From an uncultured Desulfovibrio sp. (GTDB lineage Bacteria; Desulfobacterota; Desulfovibrionia; Desulfovibrionales; Desulfovibrionaceae), in NCBI GenBank assembly GCA_947177085.1, contig CAMWTD010000070.1, positions 1 through 9,345 on the forward strand: DNA of 9,345 nucleotides, given 5' to 3'. This document shows, one piece after another, positions 1-7,034 of the stretch. The position numbers were made by a program, and so were the translations under genes. The notes beneath the pieces are model-generated. The model did not search any database and was not told where the DNA came from. It saw only the letters and a list, made by a program, of their open reading frames with translations. Every line of letters begins with the position of its first letter. Position 1 is the stretch's first letter.

Positions 1-12
1 TCCGAAGGGAGT

Positions 13-24
13 GTACTTAAGTAC
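13..24. repeat. Perfect 12-bp palindrome
   Basis: GTACTTAAGTAC is identical to its own reverse complement and sits in a locally AT-rich context. Such a site could bind a dimeric regulator or be part of a repeated intergenic element. A single copy in the window cannot separate these from chance. An A/T-rich imperfect inverted repeat (GAGGA at 31-35 facing TTCTC at 41-45) lies just downstream. Confidence 0.4.
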
Positions 25-71
25 TCGACCGAGGAAATTTTTCTCTGACGCAGCCGGAACCTAAGCGGTAG

Positions 72-183
72 CCGTTAGCAGGCTTTGCCTGCTTACGGAT
101 AGCGACAGCGGTTTCGTTGACTGGCTAACGCGGTAACTAACTGCTGTCTCCATCCGTAGCTTCCTGCGTCGCAACGGCTGGAG
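72..183. other. Three tandem hairpins: candidate structured RNA, leader or repeat element
   Basis: Hairpin 1 (72-98) has an 11-bp stem with one T-T mismatch: CCGT, then AGCAGGC, a TTT loop and the complement back to ACGG. Hairpin 2 pairs GACAGCGGTT (104-113) with AACTGCTGTC (139-148), ten pairs with one G-U, and its loop holds a smaller CGTT/AACG stem (115-118 with 127-130). Hairpin 3 pairs 149-157 with 174-183, eight pairs around one mismatch plus one unpaired base at the end. They follow one another with gaps of only 5 and 0 nt. A T5 run follows at 192-196, but 8 nt after hairpin 3, too far for a standard terminator. I do not recognise a known riboswitch or RNA family. Because inverted repeats fold on both strands, the strand is not fixed. 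Confidence 0.5.
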
Positions 184-273
184 CAAGGCTGTTTTTAACG
201 GATAATTACGGCGTTACCCTAGCCGCACAGCAACATCACTCACGCAGGTGCAACAAAGCCTTTCCCCCTACCC

Positions 274-278
274 GGAGG
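274..278 (+). promoter_or_regulatory. Shine-Dalgarno site of the M20 peptidase gene
   Basis: GGAGG lies 4 nt before the ATG at 283. It is a perfect match to the anti-Shine-Dalgarno core and fixes the start of the first gene. Confidence 0.8.
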
Positions 279-282
279 CCCC

Positions 283-1569
283 ATGAGCCAGCGCGACGCC
301 CTCGCCCGCCATCTTCTCGCCCAAACGGAAAGGGCGGCCACCCTTGAGGCCGAGCGCACGGCCCTCCACGCCCTGGGCCCGGAAAACGGCGGCCAGGGCG
401 AGGCGGAAAAGGCCGCCTTCATCGAAGGGCTGCTCGCCGCCGCAAAGGTCACGGACGTGCGCCGCGCGGATTCGCCCGACGCCCGCGTGGCCTGCGGCTT
501 CCGCCCCAACATCGTGGCGCGCGTGCCCGGGGAGAGCTCGCGGACCCTCTGGATTTTCGGGCACATGGACGTCGTTCCCGCGGGCGACCGCGCCGCCTGG
601 AAGTCGGACCCCTGGCGCGTGCGCCGCGAGGGCGACCTCATCTATGGCCGGGGCGTGGAGGACAACCAGCAGGCCGTGACCGGCATGATCCTCCTGGCCG
701 AGGCGCTTGCCGCTCTGGGCATCCGCCCGCGCCAGGGCCTCGGTCTCGTCTTCATGGCCGACGAGGAATGCGGCAGCCGCCACGGGCTTGCCCATGTGCT
801 CGACACGCTCCCCGAGGATTTCAGCCCCGAGGACTGGTATCTCGTGCCCGACTCGGGCTCCTCCCGGGGCGACGCCGTGGAGATGGCGGAAAAGGGCCAG
901 CTCTGGCTCAAGGTGACGACAAAGGGCAAACAGTGCCACGCCTCCACGCCGCACAAGGGGGCCAATGCCTTCCTGGCCGGGGCCGAGGCCGCCGTGGCCC
1001 TGCATGACGGGCTAGCGGCCGCCTTTCCTGAGCATGACGGCCTCTACCGGCCCCCAGTCTCCACCTTCGCGCCCACGCGCCACGAGGCCAATGTGGACGC
1101 CGTCAACATCCTGCCCGGCAAGGACGTGTTCTGGCTGGACTGCCGCCTTTTGCCCGCCCATCCCGCCGAGGCCGTGCTCGCCCGGGCCCGGGAGATCGCG
1201 GCCGAAGTGGCGGAGCGCCGCGGCGTCGGCATCGAGGTCGAGGTGGAGCATACGCAGCCCCCTTCCCTCACGCGGCCCGACCTGCCCGCGCACGCGCCGC
1301 TCTTTCCGGCGCTCGCCGACGCGGTGGAGGCCGTCTACCATGTGCGGCCCAAGCCCGTGGGCATCGGCGGGGCCACCGTGGCCGCGCTCCTGCGCGCCCG
1401 GCATCTCCCGGCCGTGGTGTGGTCGCGCATCCTCAACACCTGTCACCAGCCGGACGAGCGCGCCTCCCTCGCCAACATCTGCGGCGACGCCGCGGTGTTC
1501 GGGCGCCTGCTTCTGGCGCATGCGGGAGCCCCCGCGGGGGAGACGCGCGCCGGTGAGGCCCATGCCTGA
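283..1569 (+). CDS. M20-family metallohydrolase (ArgE/DapE/CPG2-like amidohydrolase)
   Basis: The 428-residue product has the layout of the M20 zinc peptidase family, usual length about 380-450 residues. These cytosolic enzymes use two metal ions to cleave an amide bond in small peptides or acylated amino acids. Visible ligands and catalytic residues are H94 and D96 in GHMDVVP, the bridging D127 in GRGVEDNQQ, general base E161 with E162 in MADEECGS, D190 in VPDSG, and H388 near the C terminus in NTCHQPDE. The central part (about 205-325) matches the lid or dimerisation domain, with the conserved H219 in KQCHAS. All expected metal ligands are present, so it is probably active. The substrate cannot be read from the sequence; ArgE, DapE and dipeptidase-like relatives are all possible. 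The start is set by the GGAGG at 274-278. The last 8 nt overlap the mnmG start. Confidence 0.9.
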   Translation: MSQRDALARHLLAQTERAATLEAERTALHALGPENGGQGEAEKAAFIEGLLAAAKVTDVRRADSPDARVACGFRPNIVARVPGESSRTLWIFGHMDVVPAGDRAAWKSDPWRVRREGDLIYGRGVEDNQQAVTGMILLAEALAALGIRPRQGLGLVFMADEECGSRHGLAHVLDTLPEDFSPEDWYLVPDSGSSRGDAVEMAEKGQLWLKVTTKGKQCHASTPHKGANAFLAGAEAAVALHDGLAAAFPEHDGLYRPPVSTFAPTRHEANVDAVNILPGKDVFWLDCRLLPAHPAEAVLARAREIAAEVAERRGVGIEVEVEHTQPPSLTRPDLPAHAPLFPALADAVEAVYHVRPKPVGIGGATVAALLRARHLPAVVWSRILNTCHQPDERASLANICGDAAVFGRLLLAHAGAPAGETRAGEAHA

Positions 1570-3505
1570 CGCGGCCTTCGACTGCCTCGTGGCTGGCGGC
1601 GGCCACGCCGGGGCCGAAGCGGCCATGGCCCTCGCGCGGCTGGGCTTTTCCGTGCTGCTCGTGAGCGGCAATCTGGACCGGCTGGGGCATCTCTCCTGCA
1701 ATCCGGCCATCGGGGGCCTCGCCAAGGGCCACATGGTGCGCGAGATCGACGCCCTCGGCGGCATGATGGGCCTGTGGGCCGACGCCGCGGGCATCCAGTT
1801 CCGCACGCTCAACATGAGCAAGGGCCCGGCCGTGCGCGCCACGCGCGCCCAGATGGACCGCCAGGCCTACCAGGACGCGGTCAAGGCCAGCCTGTACCAT
1901 CATCCCGGCCTCACCCTCTGGCAGGACGAGGTGACGGACATCCTCACGGAGCACGGCCGCGTCTCGGGCGTCCGCACGGCGCTCGGCCTCAGGTTCCGCT
2001 GCCGCCATGCTCTCCTCGCCACGGGCACCTTCCTCGACGGGCGCATCCATGTGGGCCTCACGAGCCGCCCGGCCGGCCGCCTCGGCGACGCGCCCGCGCT
2101 TGGCCTTTCCGAGAGCCTGCGGCAGCTCGGCATCCGCCTCGGGCGTCTCAAGACCGGTACCACGCCGCGCATCCTGCGCCGCTCCATCGACTTCTCGCGC
2201 CTCGAGGAGCAGCCCGGCGACGCGCCGCCGCCCGGCTTCAGCTTTCACGGTCCCAGGCCGCCGCTTCCGCAGACGAGCTGCCACATCACCTGGACCAACA
2301 GCCGCACGCACGACATCATCCGCGGGGGCTTCGACCGCTCGCCGCTCTTCACGGGCGTCATCAGGGGCACGGGCGCGCGCTACTGCCCCTCCATCGAGGA
2401 CAAGGTGGCCCGCTTTCCGGACAGGGAGCGGCATCACGTCTTTCTCGAGCCCGAAGGGCTCACGAGCGCCGAGGTCTATGCCAACGGCATTTCCACGAGC
2501 CTGCCGTTGGACGTGCAGGAGGCCATGATCCACAGCATCGGGGGCCTCGAGAACGCGGTCATGGTGCGCCCGGGCTACGCCATCGAGTACGATTATGCGG
2601 ACCCGGTCCAGCTCTGGCCCACGCTGGAGACCAAGGCCGTGCCCGGCCTGTGGTTCGCCGGGCAGATCAACGGCACTTCCGGCTATGAGGAGGCCGCGGC
2701 GCAAGGACTGTGGGCGGCCCTCAACATCGCGTGCGCCGAGCGCGGACGGCCGCCCTTCGCGCCGGGACGCGACGCCGCCTATATGGCCGTGCTCGTGGAC
2801 GACCTCGTGACCCTCGGCACTGCCGAGCCCTACCGCATGTTCACCTCCCGCGCGGAGCACCGCCTGCTCCTGCGCGAGGACACGGCGGACTTGCGGCTCA
2901 CGCCGCTCGGGCGGGAGCTCGGCCTCGTGGGCGAAACGCAGTGGCGGGCCTTCAACGAGGCGCGGGAGCAGCGCGAGCGGCTGGCCGGACGCCTGCGCGC
3001 CGCGCGCGTGCCCGCCAGCGGGGCGGATGGGGCGGAGGAACCAACGCTCGAGCCGGGCAAAAGCCTCGCCGAGCTCTTGCGCCGCCCCGGGGTGGACCTT
3101 GCCGGGCTGCTCGGGCAGCTTGCGGCGCGGGGCGGGGCTTCCGCTGACCTTGCGGCGGAAATCGCCCGCGAGCTCGAAAGCATGGACGCGCGCAGCCGCT
3201 TCGGCGTGGAGGCGGACCTCAAGTATGCGGGCTACCTCACGCGGCAGCGGGCCCTCGCCGAGCGCTCGCGCGCCCTCACGGCCACGCCCTTGCCCTTGGA
3301 TTTGGATTATGCGAAAGTAAGCGGGCTCTCCCGCGAGGTGGAGGAAAAGCTCGCCCGGGTGCGCCCGGCGAGCCTCGGGCAGGCGGCCCGCATCTCCGGG
3401 GTGACGCCAGCGGCCGTGGCCTGCCTTGAGATCCACCTGCGCAAGCTCGGCCTGCTCGGGCGCGGCCGCCGCGGGGAGGGCCACGAGCGCCCGGCCATGC
3501 CGTAA
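1562..3505 (+). CDS. mnmG: tRNA uridine-5-carboxymethylaminomethyl modification enzyme MnmG (GidA)
   Basis: The 647-residue product is the FAD-dependent subunit that works with the GTPase MnmE to install the (carboxymethyl)aminomethyl group at C5 of wobble U34 in certain tRNAs, in the cytosol. The FAD-binding glycine loop GGGHAG is at residues 12-17. The two conserved cysteines of the family are present: C46 in SCNPAIGGLAKGH and C275 in YCPSIEDK. The tail contains the family's helical domain signature YAGYLTRQ. It is slightly longer than the usual 620-630 residues, with a variable stretch rich in Gly, Ala and Glu around 480-530. The ATG at 1562 is preceded by GGTGAGG (1552-1558) and aligns with the usual MnmG N terminus; an in-frame open stretch reaching back to 1034 lies inside the M20 gene and is not coding. 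The 8-nt overlap suggests translational coupling. MnmE is not in the window. Confidence 0.97.
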   Translation: MPDAAFDCLVAGGGHAGAEAAMALARLGFSVLLVSGNLDRLGHLSCNPAIGGLAKGHMVREIDALGGMMGLWADAAGIQFRTLNMSKGPAVRATRAQMDRQAYQDAVKASLYHHPGLTLWQDEVTDILTEHGRVSGVRTALGLRFRCRHALLATGTFLDGRIHVGLTSRPAGRLGDAPALGLSESLRQLGIRLGRLKTGTTPRILRRSIDFSRLEEQPGDAPPPGFSFHGPRPPLPQTSCHITWTNSRTHDIIRGGFDRSPLFTGVIRGTGARYCPSIEDKVARFPDRERHHVFLEPEGLTSAEVYANGISTSLPLDVQEAMIHSIGGLENAVMVRPGYAIEYDYADPVQLWPTLETKAVPGLWFAGQINGTSGYEEAAAQGLWAALNIACAERGRPPFAPGRDAAYMAVLVDDLVTLGTAEPYRMFTSRAEHRLLLREDTADLRLTPLGRELGLVGETQWRAFNEAREQRERLAGRLRAARVPASGADGAEEPTLEPGKSLAELLRRPGVDLAGLLGQLAARGGASADLAAEIARELESMDARSRFGVEADLKYAGYLTRQRALAERSRALTATPLPLDLDYAKVSGLSREVEEKLARVRPASLGQAARISGVTPAAVACLEIHLRKLGLLGRGRRGEGHERPAMP

Positions 3506-3558
3506 GAAAAAAGGCCCGGCATCAGCCGCTCAGCATAAAGGCCCACAAACTCACGCAC

Positions 3559-4485
3559 ATGAACACCGGCGAACTGCTCCTTTCCCTCGCTTTCTTCCTC
3601 ATCCTCTGCGGCGCGTGGCTGCTGTGGCGCTACCGCCGCTCGCGGCAAAGCGCCAGCGAGAAACGCGGCCACATCGTCGCCGCGCTGGAGGCCGCGCGCG
3701 AGCAGTTCGCCACCTTCAACCTGCGCCTCATCTCCGATACCCCCGGCACGAGCGGCCTTTCCGCCATCCTCGTGGACATGGACGCGCGCGTGCTGCACCT
3801 CGAGGTGTCGGACTATGTGGACGAGGCCTGGAAAGGGCTCCCCGTGGACGCCTTCTTTCGCGTGGAGACGGATGACGGCCCGGTGTTCTACGTCTTCCGC
3901 TCGGTCTTTCTCGGCGTGAGCCCCGATTTCGGCAAGGCGCGCGTGACGCTCGCCATGCCGGACCATCTGCGCGTGGAAAAGAAGCGCCATTTCGTGCGCA
4001 TGCGCCCGCAGGAGGACGCGGTGCGCGTCATCGGCGTCTGGCCGCTCGCCGAGGGGCAGGCGCTGCCGCGCTCCACCTCCGACATCGGCGCGCCGCTCTC
4101 CCACGCGACGCCGGGCATGAAGGACAAGCCCGTGCAGGTGGAGGACATTTCCGCATCGGGCCTGGCCCTGCGCTTCCCCGGCAAGGAAAGCCCGGCCCTC
4201 GCGGCCATCGGTAAGGGCTCGCATGTGCTCTGCCTCGTGGTCTATGTGCTCGATTGCGCCAAGGACAAGACCACGGCCTTCTGGTGCACGGGCGAGGTGG
4301 TCAACGAACGCAAGGGCCAGGGCGAGCCGCCGGCCCGCATCCTGGGCGTGGAATTCACCAACTGGGCCGTGCTCGAGCCGGGAGGCACGGAGATCCACTG
4401 GTCGCACAGCTCGCCCTCGCGCGGCGTCAAGCCCATCCTCCAATGGGTGGAACAGATGGACAGGAAGCGCGGCCGCAAGAAGTAG
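3559..4485 (+). CDS. Membrane-anchored PilZ-domain protein, predicted c-di-GMP receptor
   Basis: The 308-residue product begins with one hydrophobic segment (about 5-24) followed by basic residues (WRYRRSRQ), consistent with an N-terminal inner-membrane anchor and a cytosolic body. Residues about 50-135 form a beta-rich domain comparable in position to the N-terminal domain of YcgR-like proteins. The PilZ domain follows, with both c-di-GMP binding motifs intact: RxxxR as RHFVR (143-147) and DxSxxG as DISASG (196-201). The 48 residues between the motifs are more than I expect for most PilZ domains and include a Pro/Ser/Thr-rich stretch (165-190). The C terminus is very basic (DRKRGRKK). No good Shine-Dalgarno precedes the ATG (AAAGG at 3537-3541 is 17 nt away), but no alternative start lies between it and the mnmG stop. 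By family knowledge it would couple c-di-GMP levels to motility, envelope or secretion functions; the target is unknown. Confidence 0.88.
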   Translation: MNTGELLLSLAFFLILCGAWLLWRYRRSRQSASEKRGHIVAALEAAREQFATFNLRLISDTPGTSGLSAILVDMDARVLHLEVSDYVDEAWKGLPVDAFFRVETDDGPVFYVFRSVFLGVSPDFGKARVTLAMPDHLRVEKKRHFVRMRPQEDAVRVIGVWPLAEGQALPRSTSDIGAPLSHATPGMKDKPVQVEDISASGLALRFPGKESPALAAIGKGSHVLCLVVYVLDCAKDKTTAFWCTGEVVNERKGQGEPPARILGVEFTNWAVLEPGGTEIHWSHSSPSRGVKPILQWVEQMDRKRGRKK

Positions 4486-4487
4486 TC

Positions 4488-4504
4488 GCCCGCGCGGCGC
4501 GGGC
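4488..4504. other. Short GC hairpin after the PilZ gene
   Basis: GCCCGCG, a CGG loop and CGCGGGC make a perfect 7-bp stem starting 2 nt after the stop codon at 4483-4485. No T-tract follows, so it is not a canonical intrinsic terminator. It could stabilise the 3' end of a processed upstream transcript or reduce read-through into the next gene, or simply reflect high GC. Confidence 0.4.
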
Positions 4505-4544
4505 CAGCGTCCTGCGGCCCCGCGCGTCGTTTCATGGTTACGAT

Positions 4545-4549
4545 GGAGG
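4545..4549 (+). promoter_or_regulatory. Shine-Dalgarno site that favours a TTG start for the CorC-like gene
   Basis: GGAGG sits 5 nt before TTG at 4555 and lies downstream of the in-frame ATG codons at 4534 and 4543, which have no comparable site before them. This is the reason for choosing 4555. Confidence 0.5.
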
Positions 4550-4554
4550 CAGTT

Positions 4555-5406
4555 TTGGACGGAGGAAGCGAAGGTCATAGTACCATCTGGTCGCGCCTGG
4601 GGCGGCTCTTCGGGCACGACAGCGAAGAATCCCTGGAAAAGGCCATCCTTGAGGCCCGCGCCGAGGGCGAGGTGGAGCCGGACGAGGAATCCATGCTCCT
4701 CGGCATCCTGCGCTTCAACGACCTCCAGGTGCAGGACACCATGATCCCGCGCACGGACATCGACTGCGTGCCCGTGGAAATGCCGCTGCCCGAGGTGGCG
4801 CGCGTCATCGTGGAGTCGGGCCATTCGCGCATCCCGGTCTTCCGCGACACCCGCGACAACATGATCGGCATCCTCCATGCCAAGGACGTGCTGAGCTGCC
4901 TCATCGACAGCGACACGCCCCCGCCCCCGGTGAGCGAGGTCATGCGCGAGCCCTTCTTCGTGCCCGAGACCAAGTCCATCCGCACCCTCCTGCAGGAGTT
5001 CCGGGCGCGCAAGCTGCACATCGCCATCGCCCTCGACGAGTACGGCGGAACCAGCGGCCTCATCACCATCGAGGATGTGCTCGAGGAAATCGTGGGCGAC
5101 ATCGAGGACGAGCACGACGCCCCCCGGCAGCAGGACATCCGCTCCGTGGGGAACCGCGTCTACGAGCTTACGGGCCGCGCCCTCCTGGAGGACCTGGAGG
5201 AGCTGGGCGTCAACATCACTTCCGACGAGGTGGACACCATCGGCGGCTACCTGAGCATGATGGCCGGGCACGTGCCCGGCGAGGGCGAATCCTTCACCCT
5301 CCACGGCTGGACCTTCACGGTCATCGACGCGGACATGAAGCTCATCCGCCTCTTGCGCATGGAGCCCGCCGCCGATGCCGCGGCCATCCCCGTGGAAGAG
5401 CTGTGA
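4555..5406 (+). CDS. corC: CorC/HlyC-family CBS-domain protein (YbeX type)
   Basis: From the TTG start the product has 283 residues; from the ATG at 4534 it would have 290. It is the soluble form of the family, lacking the DUF21 membrane domain. Numbered from the TTG start, a charged N-terminal helical region with MIPRTDI near residue 63 leads into a CBS pair (about 63-118 and 128-183), with the diagnostic stretches GHSRIPVF and DEYGGTSGLITIEDVLEEI. The C-terminal CorC_HlyC transporter-associated domain (about 198-271) contains DEVDTIGGYL. CBS pairs in this family bind adenine nucleotides; E. coli YbeX has been linked to Mg/Co efflux and to ribosome metabolism, so the exact role is open. It lies 16 nt before lnt, the same order as ybeX-lnt in E. 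coli, which strengthens the call. Family identity is secure; the start and the detailed function are less so. Confidence 0.93.
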   Translation: MDGGSEGHSTIWSRLGRLFGHDSEESLEKAILEARAEGEVEPDEESMLLGILRFNDLQVQDTMIPRTDIDCVPVEMPLPEVARVIVESGHSRIPVFRDTRDNMIGILHAKDVLSCLIDSDTPPPPVSEVMREPFFVPETKSIRTLLQEFRARKLHIAIALDEYGGTSGLITIEDVLEEIVGDIEDEHDAPRQQDIRSVGNRVYELTGRALLEDLEELGVNITSDEVDTIGGYLSMMAGHVPGEGESFTLHGWTFTVIDADMKLIRLLRMEPAADAAAIPVEEL

Positions 5407-5422
5407 TTTTCCGGGGCGCGGC

Positions 5423-7024
5423 ATGAGCGCGCGCCAAGGCCGCCCCGTGGCGCTCTGGGCCCTTGCGGCCTTTCTCGGCCTCTGGCTCGGCTTTCCCAAT
5501 GATGTCCTCAGCGCGCCGCCGCTGGCGCTGCTCTGGCCGCTGGCGCTCGCGGCGCTCGGGCTCGGGGCGTCCTCGGCGGGGGCCGCCCTGCGCCGGGGCT
5601 GGCTCACGAGCCTGCTGGGGGGCGCGGCCGCGCTCTACTGGCTTTCCCTTCCCGTGCATGACGTGGGCGGACTCCCCTGGGCGCTGGCTGTGCCCTGCGC
5701 GGTGTTTATCGCGGCCCTTGTCACCTTCCAGGGCGGCCTTTTCTGCGCGGCGGCACGGCTCGGGCGCGGGCTTGCGCCGTGGCGGCTGGCCCTTGCCCTC
5801 GCGCTCTTCTGGTATCTGCTCGAATATGCGGCAGCGGCGCTCATCGGCTTTCCGTGGCTCACGCTCTCCGGGGCGCTCGCGGTGTGGCCCCTGCTCGTGC
5901 AGGCGGCGGACACGCTCGGGGCCTGCGCCACGGGCGGCCTCTGGCTCTGGGGCTGCCTGCTCGCCCTTTTCGCCTTTCCCCGCCTCGCGGGCCTTTCATG
6001 CGCGGCCTTTCGGCCGCGCCGCCTCGCCTGCGCCGCGCTCATCATCGCGCTCACGCTCGGCTACGGCCTCTGGCGGCTGAACGCCACGCCGCTTGACGCT
6101 GACCCCGAAGGGCCGGGCAGCGTGGCCGTGCTCTTTGTGGAAGGCAATGTGGACCAGGGGCAGAAGTGGCTCCCCGCCATGCAGGCCGAGACCGTTGACC
6201 TCTATTGCTCGCTCACGGAGCAAGGTCTCGCCGCCCTCGGCCGGCGCGGGGACGGGGCTTCCGGCGAGCCGCCGCTGGTCATCTGGCCGGAGACGGCGTT
6301 GCCCTTCTTTTTCCAGACGCACCGGCTCTCCGCGCGCGTGCTGGAGCTCGTGCGGCGCGAGAAAGTCCCCCTGCTCTTCGGCGCGCCCGGCGTGGAACGG
6401 CCGGCCCCGGGCAACGGCGCGGAGCCGCTCATTTTCAACCGCGCCTTTTTGCTCGATCCCGACGGACGCCTCGCGGGCTTCTATGACAAGGAGCACCTCG
6501 TGCCCTTCGGGGAATATGCGCCCCCGTGGCTGAACTGGCCTTTTCTCGAGGCCCTCCTGCAGGGCGTGGGCGTGTATGCCGAAGGCACGGCCACAGCGCC
6601 CCTGCGCTATGGCAATCTTGCCCTCGGGGTGCTCATCTGCTATGAAGGCATCTTCCCGTGGCTCGCCCAGGAGCGGGTCGCGGCCGGGGCCAATATCCTC
6701 GCGGACATCAGCAATGACGGCTGGTTCCGGGGCACTCCGGCCTCGCGCCAGCACCTCGCCCTCACCGTCCTGCGCGCCCTCGAGCAGGAGCGCTGGCTCC
6801 TTCGGGGCACCAATACCGGCATTTCGGCGGTGGTGGACACGCGCGGCCGCCTCACGGCGAGCGGCCCGCAATTCCGCGCGGGCACGCTGGCGGCCCGGGC
6901 GCGCCTCCGCGGCGGCGTGAGCCGCTATCATCTGCTCGCCCCCTGGCTGCCGCTGCTCGCGGCCGTGGCGCTTTGCGCCGTCGCGCTGCCCTGGCCGCGG
7001 CGCGGCACGGGCACACATGCGTGA
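5423..7024 (+). CDS. lnt: Apolipoprotein N-acyltransferase Lnt
   Basis: The 533-residue product is the inner-membrane enzyme that adds the third acyl chain to the N-terminal cysteine of lipoproteins, taking it from phospholipid, the last step of lipoprotein maturation. The first about 215 residues form several hydrophobic membrane segments. A periplasmic carbon-nitrogen hydrolase (nitrilase-like) domain follows from about 233 to 490. The catalytic triad is visible: E290 in IWPETALP, K356 in FYDKEHLVPFGEY and C406 in LICYEG, with the additional essential Glu as E364. A final membrane segment lies at about 502-524. Length is close to the family norm of about 510-530. The ATG at 5423 gives the expected short N terminus but has only a weak G-rich upstream sequence; ATG 5375, inside corC and preceded by GGAG at 5361-5364, would add 16 unlikely residues. 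Its stop overlaps the prfB ribosome-binding site. Confidence 0.95.
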   Translation: MSARQGRPVALWALAAFLGLWLGFPNDVLSAPPLALLWPLALAALGLGASSAGAALRRGWLTSLLGGAAALYWLSLPVHDVGGLPWALAVPCAVFIAALVTFQGGLFCAAARLGRGLAPWRLALALALFWYLLEYAAAALIGFPWLTLSGALAVWPLLVQAADTLGACATGGLWLWGCLLALFAFPRLAGLSCAAFRPRRLACAALIIALTLGYGLWRLNATPLDADPEGPGSVAVLFVEGNVDQGQKWLPAMQAETVDLYCSLTEQGLAALGRRGDGASGEPPLVIWPETALPFFFQTHRLSARVLELVRREKVPLLFGAPGVERPAPGNGAEPLIFNRAFLLDPDGRLAGFYDKEHLVPFGEYAPPWLNWPFLEALLQGVGVYAEGTATAPLRYGNLALGVLICYEGIFPWLAQERVAAGANILADISNDGWFRGTPASRQHLALTVLRALEQERWLLRGTNTGISAVVDTRGRLTASGPQFRAGTLAARARLRGGVSRYHLLAPWLPLLAAVALCAVALPWPRRGTGTHA

Positions 7025-7029
7025 AGGAG
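7024..7029 (+). promoter_or_regulatory. Shine-Dalgarno site of prfB
   Basis: AAGGAG ends 5 nt before the ATG at 7035 and shares its first base with the lnt stop codon (7022-7024). It supports translation starting at 7035, upstream of the frameshift site, rather than at the ATG at 7204. Confidence 0.85.
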
Positions 7030-7034
7030 AAACC

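Larger units (their letters stand above)
1..282. other. Structured, lower-GC upstream region without a supported gene
   Basis: This stretch before the first gene has visibly more A and T than the coding block that follows. All frames are broken by stops; in the frame of the M20 gene there are stops at 157-159, 196-198 and 220-222, which limit how far that gene could extend. It contains a palindrome, three tandem hairpins and a T5 run at 192-196. GATAAT at 201-206 resembles a sigma-70 -10 box, but I find no matching -35 at the right distance. The first 45 bases can be read as the last codons of an upstream gene ending in TGA at 46-48 (or, in the next frame, TAA at 62-64), but this is too short to support. 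The region probably contains the promoter or leader of the downstream cluster; a multi-copy intergenic repeat is the main alternative. Confidence 0.6.

Noticed and set aside
1..48. C-terminal end of an upstream gene finishing at TGA 46-48
   Set aside because: Only 15 codons are visible, two frames are equally open, and there is no recognisable motif.
117..206. Sigma-70 promoter using TTGACT (117-122) or GATAAT (201-206)
   Set aside because: TTGACT has no acceptable -10 at 16-18 nt, and GATAAT has no acceptable -35. TTGACT also lies within the loop of hairpin 2. Neither forms a complete promoter.
1..240. A tRNA or other standard RNA gene in the upstream region
   Set aside because: No cloverleaf with a T-loop GTTCRA-type sequence, no CCA-adjacent acceptor stem, and no recognised SRP, 6S, RNase P, tmRNA or known riboswitch core motif.
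1034..1561. In-frame open extension that would make the MnmG protein 823 residues long
   Set aside because: It lies in a second frame of the M20 gene, is Ser/Pro/Arg-rich as expected of a GC-rich shadow frame, and the usual MnmG N terminus with its FAD loop begins right after the ATG at 1562.
3497..3522. Inverted repeat ATGCCG / CGGCAT around the mnmG stop as a terminator
   Set aside because: Only 6 pairs with a 14-nt loop that contains the A-run, and no T-tract follows. Too weak to call.
5375..5422. Earlier lnt start at ATG 5375
   Set aside because: It would add 16 Pro/Arg/Cys-containing residues before the usual Lnt N terminus and overlap corC by 32 nt. The GGAG at 5361-5364 is the only argument for it, so it remains a minor alternative.
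1433..5607. Very long minus-strand open frames (683 and 766 codons)
   Set aside because: They run opposite mnmG, the PilZ gene, corC and lnt, have His/Ala/Arg-rich low-complexity translations without recognisable motifs, and cross real gene boundaries. They are typical antisense shadows of high-GC genes.
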